Assembly: GCA_013399875.1 (NCBI GenBank)
Contig: VXAZ01001052.1
Coordinates: 1 to 64,000 of the forward strand
Direction: 5' to 3'
DNA from: Gymnorhina tibicen
Lineage: Eukaryota > Chordata > Aves > Passeriformes > Artamidae
DNA length: 64,000 nt
The notes beneath the pieces are model-generated. The model did no database searches. It had not been told where the DNA came from and was given only the letters and a program-made list of their open reading frames with translations. Numbering within the stretch: position 1 is the stretch's first letter; every line of letters starts with the position of its first letter. This document shows positions 1-12,000 of the stretch, piece by piece. The position numbers and the translations under genes are program-made.

Positions 1-588
1 GAATTTAGCCTGAACCATCACAGTGACAAAAATGTATGAGTGTTGATGCTGCTTCTTGTTTAGAAATGTTAGTATTTGCGATTTTTTTCCTCGCTGCTAG
101 AGGTTATGCTTCTTAATGCCCATGATCTCAAAGCTTTAAGAGCAGAACTCAACAACGAAGTAATGTGTGGAAGAATAATGCTTTGATTTTGTATTTTCTG
201 TAATAGAGATCATGAAGCTCTGATATCTCCCACATCAGATATTCCTTTTCGTTTGGTAAAAGTGTGCAAGGACAGTAGTAAATATTCCATGCTCCAATGC
301 AGTGTTGTTGTTTTCTGAATCCAGGTTTTAATAGAATTGAGCTAATATAGCAATTACATACACTTATTTTAGCAATTATAAAAATTTATCTGTCTTGAGT
401 TATTAGAAAGAATAGTATTTCTGATGTAACTGCTTAGGACTTGGGACAAGGGAATTTACAGAAGAAAATGTATGGCTCAACAGCTATGGTCAGAGCCAGT
501 TAAGCCACTTAAAACAAATGTTTTTAGCCCAGAAATAGCATTGTACAGCAATCTCATAGAATATTTATGCAACAGTTTATAGGTGTTT

Positions 589-622
589 AACACCAAACTA
601 TGTTGAACACCAAACTATGTTG
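589..622. repeat. 17-bp perfect tandem duplication
   Basis: Two adjacent identical copies of aacaccaaactatgttg. Confidence 0.95.
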
Positions 623-2024
623 ATCTTCTTGTCTGTATAATCGTGCCATGTAGAAGATTAGTAAGAATAATTGATTTTCATGGATCTAATTTTGGACCTA
701 ATTACTGTAATCTCTTAGATGGCATTACCTGTTTGATTATATGTGGTGGAGAGTTGGTAATGACTTTATAGGTTTAGCTCCACTCTTCGGTCAGCTTTGC
801 CTGAGAGCAGGCCAAGCAGGCCAGCAACCTTTTTGAATCTAGCAATTGTGTAGAATTTATGAAGCAGCTAAGCTCATACAGGAGTTGTCATCGGCAAGGA
901 AGAATCTGTGAATCAGCAAGTTTGGACATTTTGGCTTTATTTGTAGAAAGAGTGATCTAAGTAAAAAATTAGTATTGTTGTAAAACTGTACAATACCTTT
1001 ATTGTGGAAAGGAATTAGATGCATTTGATTGTTGACTTTATGAACCTACTTTTTAGATGCAGCTATGTGGGTGATCTTTCAGGAGTTGATGTTTGGCACT
1101 CTGCATGGTTTAAAAGCTGTAGTCCAAGAGATCAAGTTTCTCAAAGTGGGAAGAAGCATGGGACACGGAAAACTGACAGCAGTTGAGCATGGAGAATGTT
1201 TACTGTCTAATTAGCCAGAAGTGCACCCCCAGCTGCTTCCAGGGAGAGTGCTACAAACAGTGGTCTCCACAGCAGAGGCTATACGAGGGCAGGTTATGTA
1301 TCTGTGATTTGGCAAGGGCCAGTACCAAAGTGGTAATTTCATTTGAGGGTAATTCTGGCAATCTGTGGAAGGGACACACGGGTGCAGTGTTAGGTTAAGT
1401 AAACTGAGAAGTTCCTAATGAGGAAGGGCTAAGTAATGCCTAGCTAGAGAAAACTGGATGCTGGCACTGTACCTAGACATCTGATTGTGGTAGCATGGAT
1501 GGGGAAATACTGCAAATGTACCATGAATATTGGTCTCTTAGATTCTTAAATTTAGATTAGTAAGTAAGTTAGGCCTATAAGTGAGTTACTGCCATGCCTG
1601 TAGTAGATTCTATAGAATCTTTTGTTAAATTGTTGAAATTAGGCTATCAATTAAGTGCTGTTATGCGCTCGTTAAACCTTTAGGCCTAAACCGCTGGTAA
1701 TGTCTGAGACTAAACTTGGCAAAGGGGTCCACTCTGAACCTTGTGACTCAATGGGTAGGTCTCCCTCATTCCCTTTTATCCTTACCCTTTCTCTTTTGCC
1801 ATTCTCAGCCTCCATGTAGATTACTTTTGGTTGATTTTAGGTTTATATTGATTGATTTCATATTTTAATCCAGTTTTTCTCTGTGTGCTTTAGCCATATA
1901 GTAAGTAGTAGGGCAAACCTTTAAACGAGTCTTGTCACACTTTCACTTTAATATTAAACCTGCTTTGGCTGGTACCTTTTAGCTGGTGATTCTTTGAGCG
2001 GCCTGAGACAGTTTTTTGTGACAG

Positions 2025-2096
2025 GTGGAGAGCAAGAATAACGAGAAGACTCCCTCCCTGTTCCTTCTCCTACCCCAACCTCCTGACAAAGACCAG
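2025..2096 (+). other. Exon-like segment of unknown gene (weak)
   Basis: Flanked by TTTTTTGTGACAG and CAG|GTAAAT, 72 nt, open in one frame (24 codons including SKNNEKTP and LLLPQPPDKDQ). I do not recognise the peptide. It could be an lncRNA exon or chance. Confidence 0.15.
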
Positions 2097-2725
2097 GTAA
2101 ATTCGTACTACAGGTGGAACCACTCGCTGTATAGTTCACTTCCTTGGATCGCTGCTGCCCTCTTCTGCTGGCTTCTCAGGGCTGCTGTGGCACGGGGAGT
2201 TTTTGTATTGCACCCAAGGCCTCGTGTCTGCTGTGATGTTACGGGAGCCTGCGGAGTGAAATGCAGTGACTTTCCAGGGCTGGGCTCCACAAAGAATTAG
2301 TTTTATTCAGGACAGTGCTGTCATATGTGGTTGCTACCCTTTTGTAATTACTTCACAGAGTCGTAAATGATGTGCAGTGCATGTGCAGTGAGAAGTAGTC
2401 TGTCAGCACTGAAAAAGCTGACACTGTTCTGGCCATGTTTCTGTAAAATGGACGTGGGCCAGCAGGACTGGCAGTGCTGTAGCGTGCCTGTGTTGGGCAT
2501 TTGTGCTGGTGCAGATCTGTGAGTACGTGTAACGCCTCAGAAACGCAGGGCTTGAAACCCAGCTTTCTGATGCAACACTCCTGGGGTGAAGCAATTTCCT
2601 CCACATAGCTTCTGTAATTAAGTTTATTAAGAATTCTGGCACCCTGACAAATGGATGTATTGTATTGTGAGGCACAGGGAAAAGTGCTAGGCAGAAGCCT
2701 GATGATGTAGGAGGAATTGAGGCAT

Positions 2726-3171
2726 GGCCAGCTAAGTCCAGAGGAGGGCCACAAAGATGATTAGAGGGATGGAGCACCTCTTTTATGAAGACAGGCTGGG
2801 AGAGTTGGGGTTGTTCCACCTGGTAAAGGCTCCAGGGAGGCTTTAGAGCAGCCTTCCAGTACCTAAAGGGGACTACAAGAGAGCTGGAGCAGGAGTTTTT
2901 ATAAGGCCATGTAATGGTAGAACAAGGGGGAATCGCTTCAAACGGAGAGAGGGCAGGTTTAGATTAGATATTAGAAATTATTTACTGTGACAGTGGTACA
3001 GGCTGCCCAGAGAAGCTGTGGATGCCTCATACCTGAAAGTGTTCAATGCCAGACTGGATGGGGCCCTGAGCAACCTGGTCTAGTGGAAGGTGTTCCTTGC
3101 CCACAGCAAGCGGGTTGGAACTAAGTGATCTTTCAGGTCCCTTCCAACCCAAACCATTCTGTAATTTTATG
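2726..3171 (+). mobile_element. CR1 LINE 3' fragment
   Basis: About 445 bp that reads like a bird CR1 retrotransposon 3' end: 'agggccacaaagatgatt', 'gacaggctgggagagttggg', 'ggtttagattagatatta', 'aggctgcccagagaagctg', 'ggtcccttccaacccaaacc', ending with the degenerate ATTCTATG-like tail (gtaattttatga). It is 5'-truncated and full of substitutions and small deletions, so old and inactive. The family call is from memory of the consensus, not a search. Confidence 0.88.
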
Positions 3172-4468
3172 ATTTAAGGGCATACTAAGATGAAGCTATA
3201 CAATTTTATTTCCATTGCAGCTGACACTGTTCCCAGGCCTGACTGCATGGTTTCTGCCCAGCCTTGTGCTCTTGCAGGGTGCCTGGCTGGCTCCTGGGCT
3301 CTCCTCGGTGTGGCTGTATTCCACCAGGTGCAGTCCAAGGGTGCGGGAACCACCAGTGTGTGCTCCCGGAGGGTTTTTGACAGAGTTGGGGTAACCACCT
3401 GGGGGTGGTGGATCTTCCAGGGGAAAATGAGTGGCAGTACCACAACTGGGGACAGCTCCAAGTGTGTGGACAAGCATTCTCATTTCCAAACCCCGGTATG
3501 TCTATTATGTTGTGTTTATTGCAAAAATCTGTGCGTTCTTTCTGTTGAGTATCGACAATTATCTTTTTTTTCCCTTTGCCTCAGTAACAGTAATTGGACT
3601 AAAATTTGCATGGCAGGGTGATAGACTCGGCATGAACAAAGAGAAGCTCTTAATTACAGTAATGTAGTGACAGGCACTTCTGTGTACTGACCAAGAGCAA
3701 ACATCCCTCCTAATGGTTGAGAGCATCCAGAAGTCAGTCAGGAGGCAAATGAATCAGGTAGTGGTGTCTGCTTCTCAAGACTGTGACCCTGTACAAGACT
3801 GTCACCAGGGGTTTTTTACCAATTACTGATTATGATGATGTGCAGGGACTTCTCTGAGCATGTTTACACATGGGTAAAATTGAACTTTTTTGTTGTGCTG
3901 GCTGGAATGTATAAATTGTGTCATTCCAAGGATGCTTTGCTAGGAGCAGCTAAATTCTTTCTAAACAACTTGCATATGGGAAAAATTAAAAAAAATTCAG
4001 TCTCAGATACTCTGTGTGTGTGTAACTATACATACTGAAGTTATAGTTTCTTTCATTCTTCTTGCTTTCCTTAAATTAAGTTCACCTTTTCTGGGAGGGT
4101 GGGGATATGAAATTAGTAGTGTGATTTAGCAAGCCTTTAGGGACTGAAGGGTGGTGTCACAGATGGAGTGACTGAAAGTATCTGGCAGTGGGAGGAGGGT
4201 GCAGGATTTCTCAGAGCAAGCCTTGTAGTCTACGAAGGCTACGGACACTATGAGGGCAGTGCATGCTGCACCGCCATGATGTGGCTGGCTAATAAAAACA
4301 AGCCATCTTTCATCAGGGCTACATAAATAGCAAAAGCTTTACTTGCACATTCCCTGTGGCATGGAATTGCTCAGCAGACCTTCCCTCTATGTCATATAAA
4401 GACACATTGCATGGACAAGGGCATCTGCCCCAGAACAACACGCAGCACATGCACCTTTCCAAGCAAAA

Positions 4469-4488
4469 ACACACACACACACACACAC
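4469..4488. repeat. (AC)10 microsatellite
   Basis: Ten uninterrupted AC dinucleotides in the flank beyond the MYO10 3' end. A likely length-variable marker. Confidence 0.95.
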
Positions 4489-4601
4489 GCATACGTAGCC
4501 TCTGCTGTAGGTTTGACTCCTGAGAAGACACATGAAATTAGGGTTTTGTTCCAAGTCTGACTTAGTATGAAATAGAAACAGAGCACATTACATATATTTT
4601 C

Positions 4602-4607
4602 TTTATT
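4602..4607 (-). promoter_or_regulatory. Possible second, distal poly(A) signal
   Basis: A second AATAAA on the mRNA strand, about 215 nt beyond the first and just past an oligo-A tract (mRNA sense). It would give a slightly longer 3' UTR if used. Confidence 0.3.
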
Positions 4608-4688
4608 GCTGGACTTTTTTTTCCCAGTAAGTAGGCATGATTCCTTAAAGGCTGAGGTTTTTAACAACAGTAAGGTTTTTCAGGTTTC

Positions 4689-4711
4689 TTTTTTTCTTTT
4701 TTTTTTTTTTT
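4689..4711. repeat. Oligo-T tract (oligo-A in MYO10 sense)
   Basis: Seven T, one C, then 15 T on the plus strand. In transcript sense this is an A-rich tract that oligo-dT priming could mistake for a poly(A) tail. Confidence 0.85.
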
Positions 4712-4799
4712 GCTGTGGACAAAAAGATACCTTTGAACAAAGTTCTGCCTTATATTACAGTATTTCTGTACAAAAATAAAAGTCCAAAATCAAATTATT

Positions 4800-5925
4800 A
4801 TTAGCTGATATTCCCCAATTTATTTACAGGGTACTGTCAAGAACCTTCATCAGGCAACCAGGTAAAATAGAGAACTCTGTATTAAAGCAGTTGCATTGTA
4901 TAATGTTGCGTTCTCTAGTCATCTCTGAAGGGCTCTGGCCTGTGGCAGTCAGTCTGGGTTGAAGAGTCCAGCCAGAAGTATAAAACAGTGATGTCTTTCA
5001 AAGAAAAAATTAATATTAAAAACTTAAGCTGACATTATGGAGAATTGAACTGATAACTGTATTTCCATATTAGGGTAGTCTATAAATATTCTCAGCTACA
5101 TCTCTCTTTATCATACAGCAGATACAGAATGCAGACTTCTGCTACTTATATGGTAATACATATTTGCAATAGTAAAATCAATGTATGAAAATTTTGGAAT
5201 TTACTTGTTAATAAAACTGCTTATAAAGTAACCATACAACTGTAACAACTATAACTCTGAACTATTAAAATGTACAGAAAGACTGTTTACACCATTGCAC
5301 ATACTTATTCCCTTTGCTTCAAAAGACTTGTGAAACACAGAATAAAATTTGTCAAACTGTACTGACAGCTCAAATACGCATGCACGAGTGCACATCCATG
5401 GAAGCAAGGGGAAACAAAGTGTTGGCGTCCATCAGGAAGGCTGCCAGCAGCACTCCAAAAAATATACCTTGCTCTTCTTCCCTCCCCCTTCCCACCTGTA
5501 TACAGGCCAGTATATTAGTGCAGAATGGGTGAATATAACTTTGTTTTCAGTGTTCTGAAAGGACAAAGGAAATCCTCTTGACTTTTATCAGCAATTTTAG
5601 GACAATACAAGTTAGGCTTAATATTGTAAGGCACTTATTACTGCTTGTATTGCAGTGGATCGAGTCTTAAGGCATTTGTTACATCAACTGAAGGTAATAA
5701 TGCTTTGGAAAGTTTTGAATGAGCCAGCAGTTCTAGTATGTGACTATTTCAGCTGATTTTCCCCTGCCCGCCCTGTGGTCTCTCTAAAACATTGTCTGAA
5801 GATATTTTCCGTTGAAGCGCTGGTTCTTGGTTAGCTTGTCAACAAAGGTGATCAATGTCCCCAGGTTGTCCTGAGGCCAAGGAGAGATATATTCTATTTA
5901 GGGTGCAGTAGAACTGGTTTTGTTT
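4800..5925 (-). other. MYO10: MYO10 3' untranslated region
   Basis: About 1.1 kb of AT-rich, non-coding sequence between the TGA and a poly(A) signal at 4819-4824. I see no intron borders. It holds a miR-124-type seed match (5627-5634) and a Pumilio-type element at the poly(A) signal. The exact cleavage site (about 4800) is inferred from the signal and a following U-rich stretch. Confidence 0.7.
4819..4824 (-). promoter_or_regulatory. Probable MYO10 poly(A) signal AATAAA
   Basis: TTTATT on the plus strand reads AATAAA on the mRNA strand. About 40-55 nt further on is a U-rich stretch (TTTTATTTTTGT in mRNA sense), as expected for a downstream element. It overlaps a UGUAAAUA element. Confidence 0.6.
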
Positions 5926-6036
5926 TCACCTGGAGCTGCCCTGACTTCCATGACTACTCACGGATCGAGAGGTGCTGTAGCGTTTTTTCACGATCATACT
6001 GATGTAAGCTTTCATCAGCTTTGCAATGTCAACCAC
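5926..6036 (-). CDS. MYO10: MYO10 terminal coding exon with stop
   Basis: 36 codons plus TGA (residues 1632-1667). It encodes [20 protein letters not shown], the C-terminal F3 helix, and a Ser-rich tail ending [12 protein letters not shown]. The tail looks three residues longer than the mammalian one as I remember it. The exon continues as 3' UTR below 5926. Confidence 0.97.
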   Translation of the reverse strand: MVDIAKLMKAYISMIVKKRYSTSRSVSSHGSQGSSR

Positions 6037-9000
6037 CTGCCAAGAGCACGAAGAGCACAGTTCTTAGTAACCTAACAGTACGTGAATGAATTTCTTTGGA
6101 CACTAACAATATAAAACTGTCAAGCTTTTAACAAAACCCTTTTGCAGTTAAAGAAATAAAAATACTCAGCACTTCTATCCATGTCATTCTGTCTTCCCCT
6201 TAGATTTACAGGGATCTTGAACAAATCTCTAACATTTGCAACCATTACTTGAATTACTAAGTGGCCTGGATATCAGAACAGTAAGACCACGATAACAAAA
6301 CTACCTTGCTCTTACCTCACTAGTTTCAAAAAGCAGTTCTCTTTCATCCACCACAATCTTGTAGGTGTTGGCAAGTGGAGCACCAAATGACAAGATATGT
6401 TCATACTGAAACACCTCCAGAGGCCTTCCTTCCCCACGCTTGTAGACAGAAACTGCATCAGCGCTGACTCCAAGCCACAACTCCTGTGGGAATCCCCCTT
6501 CTTTACACTAGAGAAAAAAAAGTAAATTAACAGCAAGGGGAACAGTGGGAGCCACTCAACACTCACTGTTGATGTTCTTGTCTGTAACCATTCGTTAAAA
6601 AGTGCATATTGCTTGTCCCTCTTTGAATGTACCCTTTTACACTTCGTGTACTTGAATGCAACCTGTCAGGACAGCATTCTGTCCCTCTATTTTATGGTTA
6701 ACTGGTGGATTTAAATAGCTACAGTGCTTGCTAATGGGAGTAGGCTTTTAATAGCTCAAAGTTTATTACATCAGCTGTCTGAGCATTGTGATACTGTATT
6801 TATGGTTTCACTGCTCTGGAATGATATCATCACCTATATAGTGTAAGCTGTAGTTTGAATGTTCATATGGTCTTACCTCTACGTCAAAGAGCGTTGAACC
6901 ATAGCCAGGCCATTCCTTAATCAAAGCCATGTACTTTGCCATGGCCTGCTCCTGATTCATCCTCTGGAGTTTTTTCCATTTGTCAATAATACTAGTCCTG
7001 GAAGCTGAGATTTCCTCTTTGACCCACATGTCTAACATCTGATCCTCCTCAACCTTCTGTTTGCTGACAGAGCCACTGCGGAAACTTCTCCGCAGTGTTC
7101 CTTCAAGAAAGCTGGCTCGTTTCTTCTCGGCCTTCTCTGATGCAGTAAATGTTTTGGTAGACTGTGTAATCCTAGACTTCAGCTTTTGCAAGGGATAGAC
7201 TTCCTCCAGTTCTGGAATGGTGGTGTGCACAGTGTAATCTCCCTGAAGGTACTGAAGACGCAAAGCTGCAAGGACCTGGAGGGTTTCCTCAGGAGCAGGA
7301 TAATGTCCTTTAATTACTGCTTCGTGAGCCTGCCAAGGGGAAAAGAGGTAGCTTTTTATAAAGCAGCCTTTGAAAGAAATATGAGAAACAAGGGGAGTAG
7401 ATTTACTCTCAGGCAAACGCAGGACCTGAAATAAATGATCCATTAAATAAATCAGATGGGGTAAATCTCTTGGCAAATTAAGATGGATAAGACTGAGTTT
7501 ACCAGAAGAACTGCCAGGCAACTGAGGAACCTGCTAAATGGGAATTACTTCTACTAGGGCAGCTTTTAGTGAACTCCCATATCTAAGAGTAACTGAACTA
7601 TGAAAAAGGAAAATAAAATGTAAAGGGGAGAAAACAGGATCTAAACACCTGATTGAGGAGAAGCTCTATGTTCAAGGGCATTAGGAAGAGATGGGTCTCT
7701 AGTTTTGCTTACTGCTATCAATAATCTAGCTGTGAAAACTGGTGTTTCCAGCCAAACAAGCCAAGCTCTAGGACATCTTTGCAATTTTACTGAGAGGAAA
7801 CAATAAATCTTCAATGGATCCCAAAGCAAGTTAGCACAGCGTCTACATATTACAGTGCTCTGTAGCATCAGGGATGAGATTCTGAACCAAAAAGACCCTT
7901 CAAAATCCCAGCTCTCTGCACACTCATTTGAAGCTGTGGAAACGTGCAGCAGCTAGGTGTTTTCTTTCATATGACAGTGGTAGAGGAAACAAACACAGAG
8001 GTAGAGGAAAAAAAATCATCTCTGGAGATCCAGGAATTGCAAGTTTAGTAAACACAGAGATAATTCACAGCTAAGTAAGAACTAGTTCACTTAGGTGTAC
8101 AAAATATGCCTTTAAACATGCAAAATGGTTTACTTGAGATTGTACACATGCAGAAGAAAGAGCTGTCTTTTAGAAATGGAAGGACAATATTTTAATGAGG
8201 AAGAAGAATGAAAAGATTTTCTTCAGCGCCTTATGATTATTAAAGGATTGAGACTTCAAAATAATGGAGACTGCAGAATTAAAATTGATGACAAAAGGGA
8301 ATTTTCATAATTGTCTGAAAAAAGTTGATGACTGACATCAAAAGCAGATAATTAGAAAAAAAAGAATAGAATTGATGTTAGAATGTAATGTTACCTTTTC
8401 AAGGTATTGCTGTAATATTGCTGGTAGGGATTGAATATCATGCTTTATAACAAATACTACTGGTTTTTGGCAAGACATGAAGTATTTGGCTAAACACTAG
8501 TCAGCACAGAATGCTGCGTGAAAACAATCTGCTTCAGCAAATGTGCTTGTTGTAGCTGCTCATACAGAAAACTGCCTGAATCTGCCTCTTAAGCCAATAA
8601 CGTAACGTAGCAGATTGGATGCAGAGTTCTCACGGATTTTCTTCTTGCTGTTTGAACTTCATCCCAAAGAGAGGCACCGGATGACTCCTCTAGAGGTACC
8701 AACAGACAGACAGAATGGCCGTGTTTCTAAGGCAGCCTATTGCCCAGATCCTTCAGCCAACAATAAGCAGTTCTGGACCGAGCTGCAGTAGTAGGCTCTG
8801 GAAGGAGACTTTTGGTAGACTCGTGATGTAATAGGGTGCCTTAAAACCTAAACTGAACAAGGAAGAAATACCCCACTACAGGGAAGATGTAGAAGGGGAA
8901 AACCCTTCATATGTATGAAAATTGAGGTACGTCAAGTTCTTGATCGCATCAGTCTTGCTCACCAACAGAATGTCAGTGTCTTGGCATTGCAAAGAGCCAG

Positions 9001-12000
9001 CAAACAGAAATCTTAGCCTTATACAGAAATCTTTATCTGTGCCCACCTGAAAGAAGCTAACTGCTGGAAGAATTTTTAATCATTTTCAATATAGTAGAAC
9101 AGGAGAAGGTCAATCAACAGTAATAAATGCCATCAGTGAGTTTCTGAGTAACAGGGATTGATATAATAGAAACCCAGCTGCTGAGGCATTTAATTTTCAT
9201 TATAGATCAAATTAACTTATTTTATGTTTTGCAATGTAGCCTCATTCTGAGCTCAGCATGTAGAATAAGTGGATTTCTGTTCATCACAGGTGTGTTAGAG
9301 TTACTGCTGAGACTGGACTGATTATACTATGGTACCTATGAAACGACCAGTTTTTGAAAAGATAAAAGGCTATTGCTCAATTAGTTCTGTACAGTTGTCA
9401 GCATGAGTCTCTTACTAATTAATTTGTTGCCAGTTACAGGTTTTTTCACTTTATTTCTTACAATTTCTTCAGAAAATGATTTAAGAAGAGGAAAATTAAA
9501 AGCAAGTATTATTCTTTTTTATGCAGTTAGACCCAGTTATCCATTTTTCTACCACTGTACAGAAAGCAACTGACAAGTAATGCAGAAGTAAGACACATAA
9601 CACTAGAGAAATCATATATGCTTCACTTATGTCAGGATAGGCCTATTTTGACCACTGAACTGCTTCCTTTGCTCTTGATGCTTGAGTAGTAGTGCATTTA
9701 GCTGAACAGAAGCAAAATCAAAACTCTCTCTGTGCTGCCTAGATGTCTTGCTTTTTTTCCTCCTCTTAAAAGTGCCTCAAAACGGAACCTTTGTCCTTTA
9801 CCTGCTCAAACATAAAGGCAAATTCCACGCTATCTTTTGGGACGTTTTCAGTGTCCAGGAAGCAGTAGAGCTTGAAGTAGAACTTCCAGTGCATCTCCCC
9901 AACTTCGGCAGTGGCAGCAAGCCTACATGGTTGTGTAAAGAGGGAGAGAGATCAGATCTGTGAAATCAAACTATTTTCTAAATTGCCACCTGCAGAATCT
10001 AAGCAAGGCATCAGCTGAATTTTGCTTTATGTGTGTCTGTGTATTTGGAGCCTACAGCAAAATCAAGGACATACAAATGTTGACTCAGTTCTCAAGTCAA
10101 CGGTTTTTAACTCATATTCTCTTAAAAAAATTTGATTTTTAGATAAGTCAGGTGTTAATAAAGCAACTTTATTAAGTCCTGTTATAAAACATAACTGCAC
10201 AACACTTAAAACATTCATTTTTTCCCCGTTTTTATGTGGATAAAAGGGGCTGATTGCCATGCTTACAATATAAGGATGATAAACAGGTATTTGGGCTTTT
10301 AGTACATTTTCTTACTACAGTGCTATGGGTGGTTTCAATTTCACTGGTAAGAGAAATGTTGCGAGCTGTATTGTGGTGACTTCCATGTAAACTTAGATAA
10401 CAGTCAGAATGGCAGTGACTGCCTGGAGGTCAGTTCTCACAGCCACAATGCCTGTAATGGTGGAAAAATTTGTAGTAGTGGAAAAGAAAATGTGGAAATA
10501 GTGATGAGAAATATTACTCTACTTGTGTCAGGACAGAGGAAAACCAACACAAGTGGATAGGTGGCTACTAAGTGTTTTAAGAAAAAAAAAAAAAAAATCC
10601 TTTTGTTCCAGAAATGCCACATGTGTAATTCAGCTGCATCATCACAAACAAGCAAGTAAAAGAGAAAATTCAGCATTATTGACACTGGAAATTTATTTAA
10701 TTGCTACTTATTAGAGTGAAGAGAGAAGGAGAGGACACTCACTTTTCAAACTTTGCCAAGACATCAGCTACAATAGTTCTGCTTTCAATTGCTTTATCAG
10801 TAGTTCCGTTGTATTCAAACAAAGCAAACATATTTCTGCTATCCTCCATGGCCAAGCCACGAATTAACTTTTCAACCACCTAATGAAAAAAAGCACATGA
10901 AAAAACCATAGCATGGAAAAGCAGTACCACAGAGTAAGACAGATACTTAGAAAAAAATCAGAGCTAGGTTTTACATTAGGCTAAAAATGTTATTAACTTG
11001 TCATCATCAGCCTTATTAATTGTTGTCAAATTCCACTGTCATTTTTATTCTTTCAGAATATGTATGTGCTCTCTCCTGACCAGATATAACACCTGTATTT
11101 TACCAACTCAGCAAGAGTCTTCCAGTTTTAGGAAGCAGCTTGGCTCTCACACCCACCAGTATCTGCTAAAGTTTTCTCCAATAATGCCCTCTGCCTAATT
11201 GCTTGGTCTTTCCTGTAAGAAGGAACTATAGCTGGGTAATCCTCTGCAGCACAAAGACATTTTTTATAGCAGGGACTTCTCCAGGAAGGACAGCACTGTA
11301 AGCCTTTCCTTCCCAGAAAGGAGAGACTGGCAGAGAAAGCCCCAGCACTCCCAAAGTGTAATGCTACTGCTGGCTGAGACTGGCACGTACAGGGGCACAC
11401 TGATTTTGTTCCAAAGACATTTTGTCACCACTTCTCACCTCTCCAGCTGTAGTGTGTGAGTTGATTGTAATCTTGCAGGAGCCCCCACCATGGCAATAAA
11501 CTGTGGATGTCATCTCCTGCCTGCCAATCAGTGCTTCTATTTCATCCCGCGACGGCACAAACTCTCTGCATTTGGTTTTCTTCAGAGATTCATAAGTAAA
11601 AAGTGCGTATTTCTCCATTTCAGTTCCTGGAAACTGGTCACGAACCCTGTGAGACAGAGTTTATTACTTTAAGCTGCCACTCTGTGAAGCTTGCTTATTT
11701 GAGAATTTTTTTCCCCTGGGACTATTTCTGTATCCAGTACACTAATTAATTGACGTGCTCCAAGTACAGACAAAGCTTTTAAATTATTGAGTTTGTTGGT
11801 GGACTGACTTTCCTAATGACACACTCTGCATTCTTCCATTGCATAACAGCAAGAGGAACTCCACATTCTGGTTAATGCTGAACTGTCAGCAATGATTTAT
11901 TATTATTTAATATTCACTAATACTTTAAAATTAGATTTGCAATCGTAAGTTTGTACCTCAAATACATCTTTAAATATTATACTATTCTTTTATGTGCATG

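Larger units (their letters stand above)
1..2725. other. Intergenic DNA 3' of MYO10
   Basis: AT-rich, with no convincing coding exon. In mammals RETREG1 lies beyond MYO10's 3' end, but I see no CpG-rich promoter or recognisable exon of it here. The only exon-like element is at 2025-2096 on the plus strand. A perfect 17-bp tandem duplication is at 589-622. Confidence 0.7.
3172..4799. other. Intergenic DNA between CR1 copy and MYO10 3' end
   Basis: No coding signal on either strand. Several short overlapping frames at 3174-3667 are in mutually exclusive frames and show no conserved motif. Contains the (AC)10 and oligo-T tracts and the possible distal poly(A) signal. Confidence 0.6.

Noticed and set aside
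3174..3667. Cluster of overlapping open frames on both strands beside the CR1 copy
   Set aside because: Five mutually incompatible frames, no shared motif, no splice logic; probably chance in a GC-richer patch.
6808..7521. 237-codon open frame taken as one coding unit
   Set aside because: Only 6877-7329 is exon. Both ends read into intron, as shown by the GTAAG donor and CAG acceptor and by continuity with the adjacent exons.
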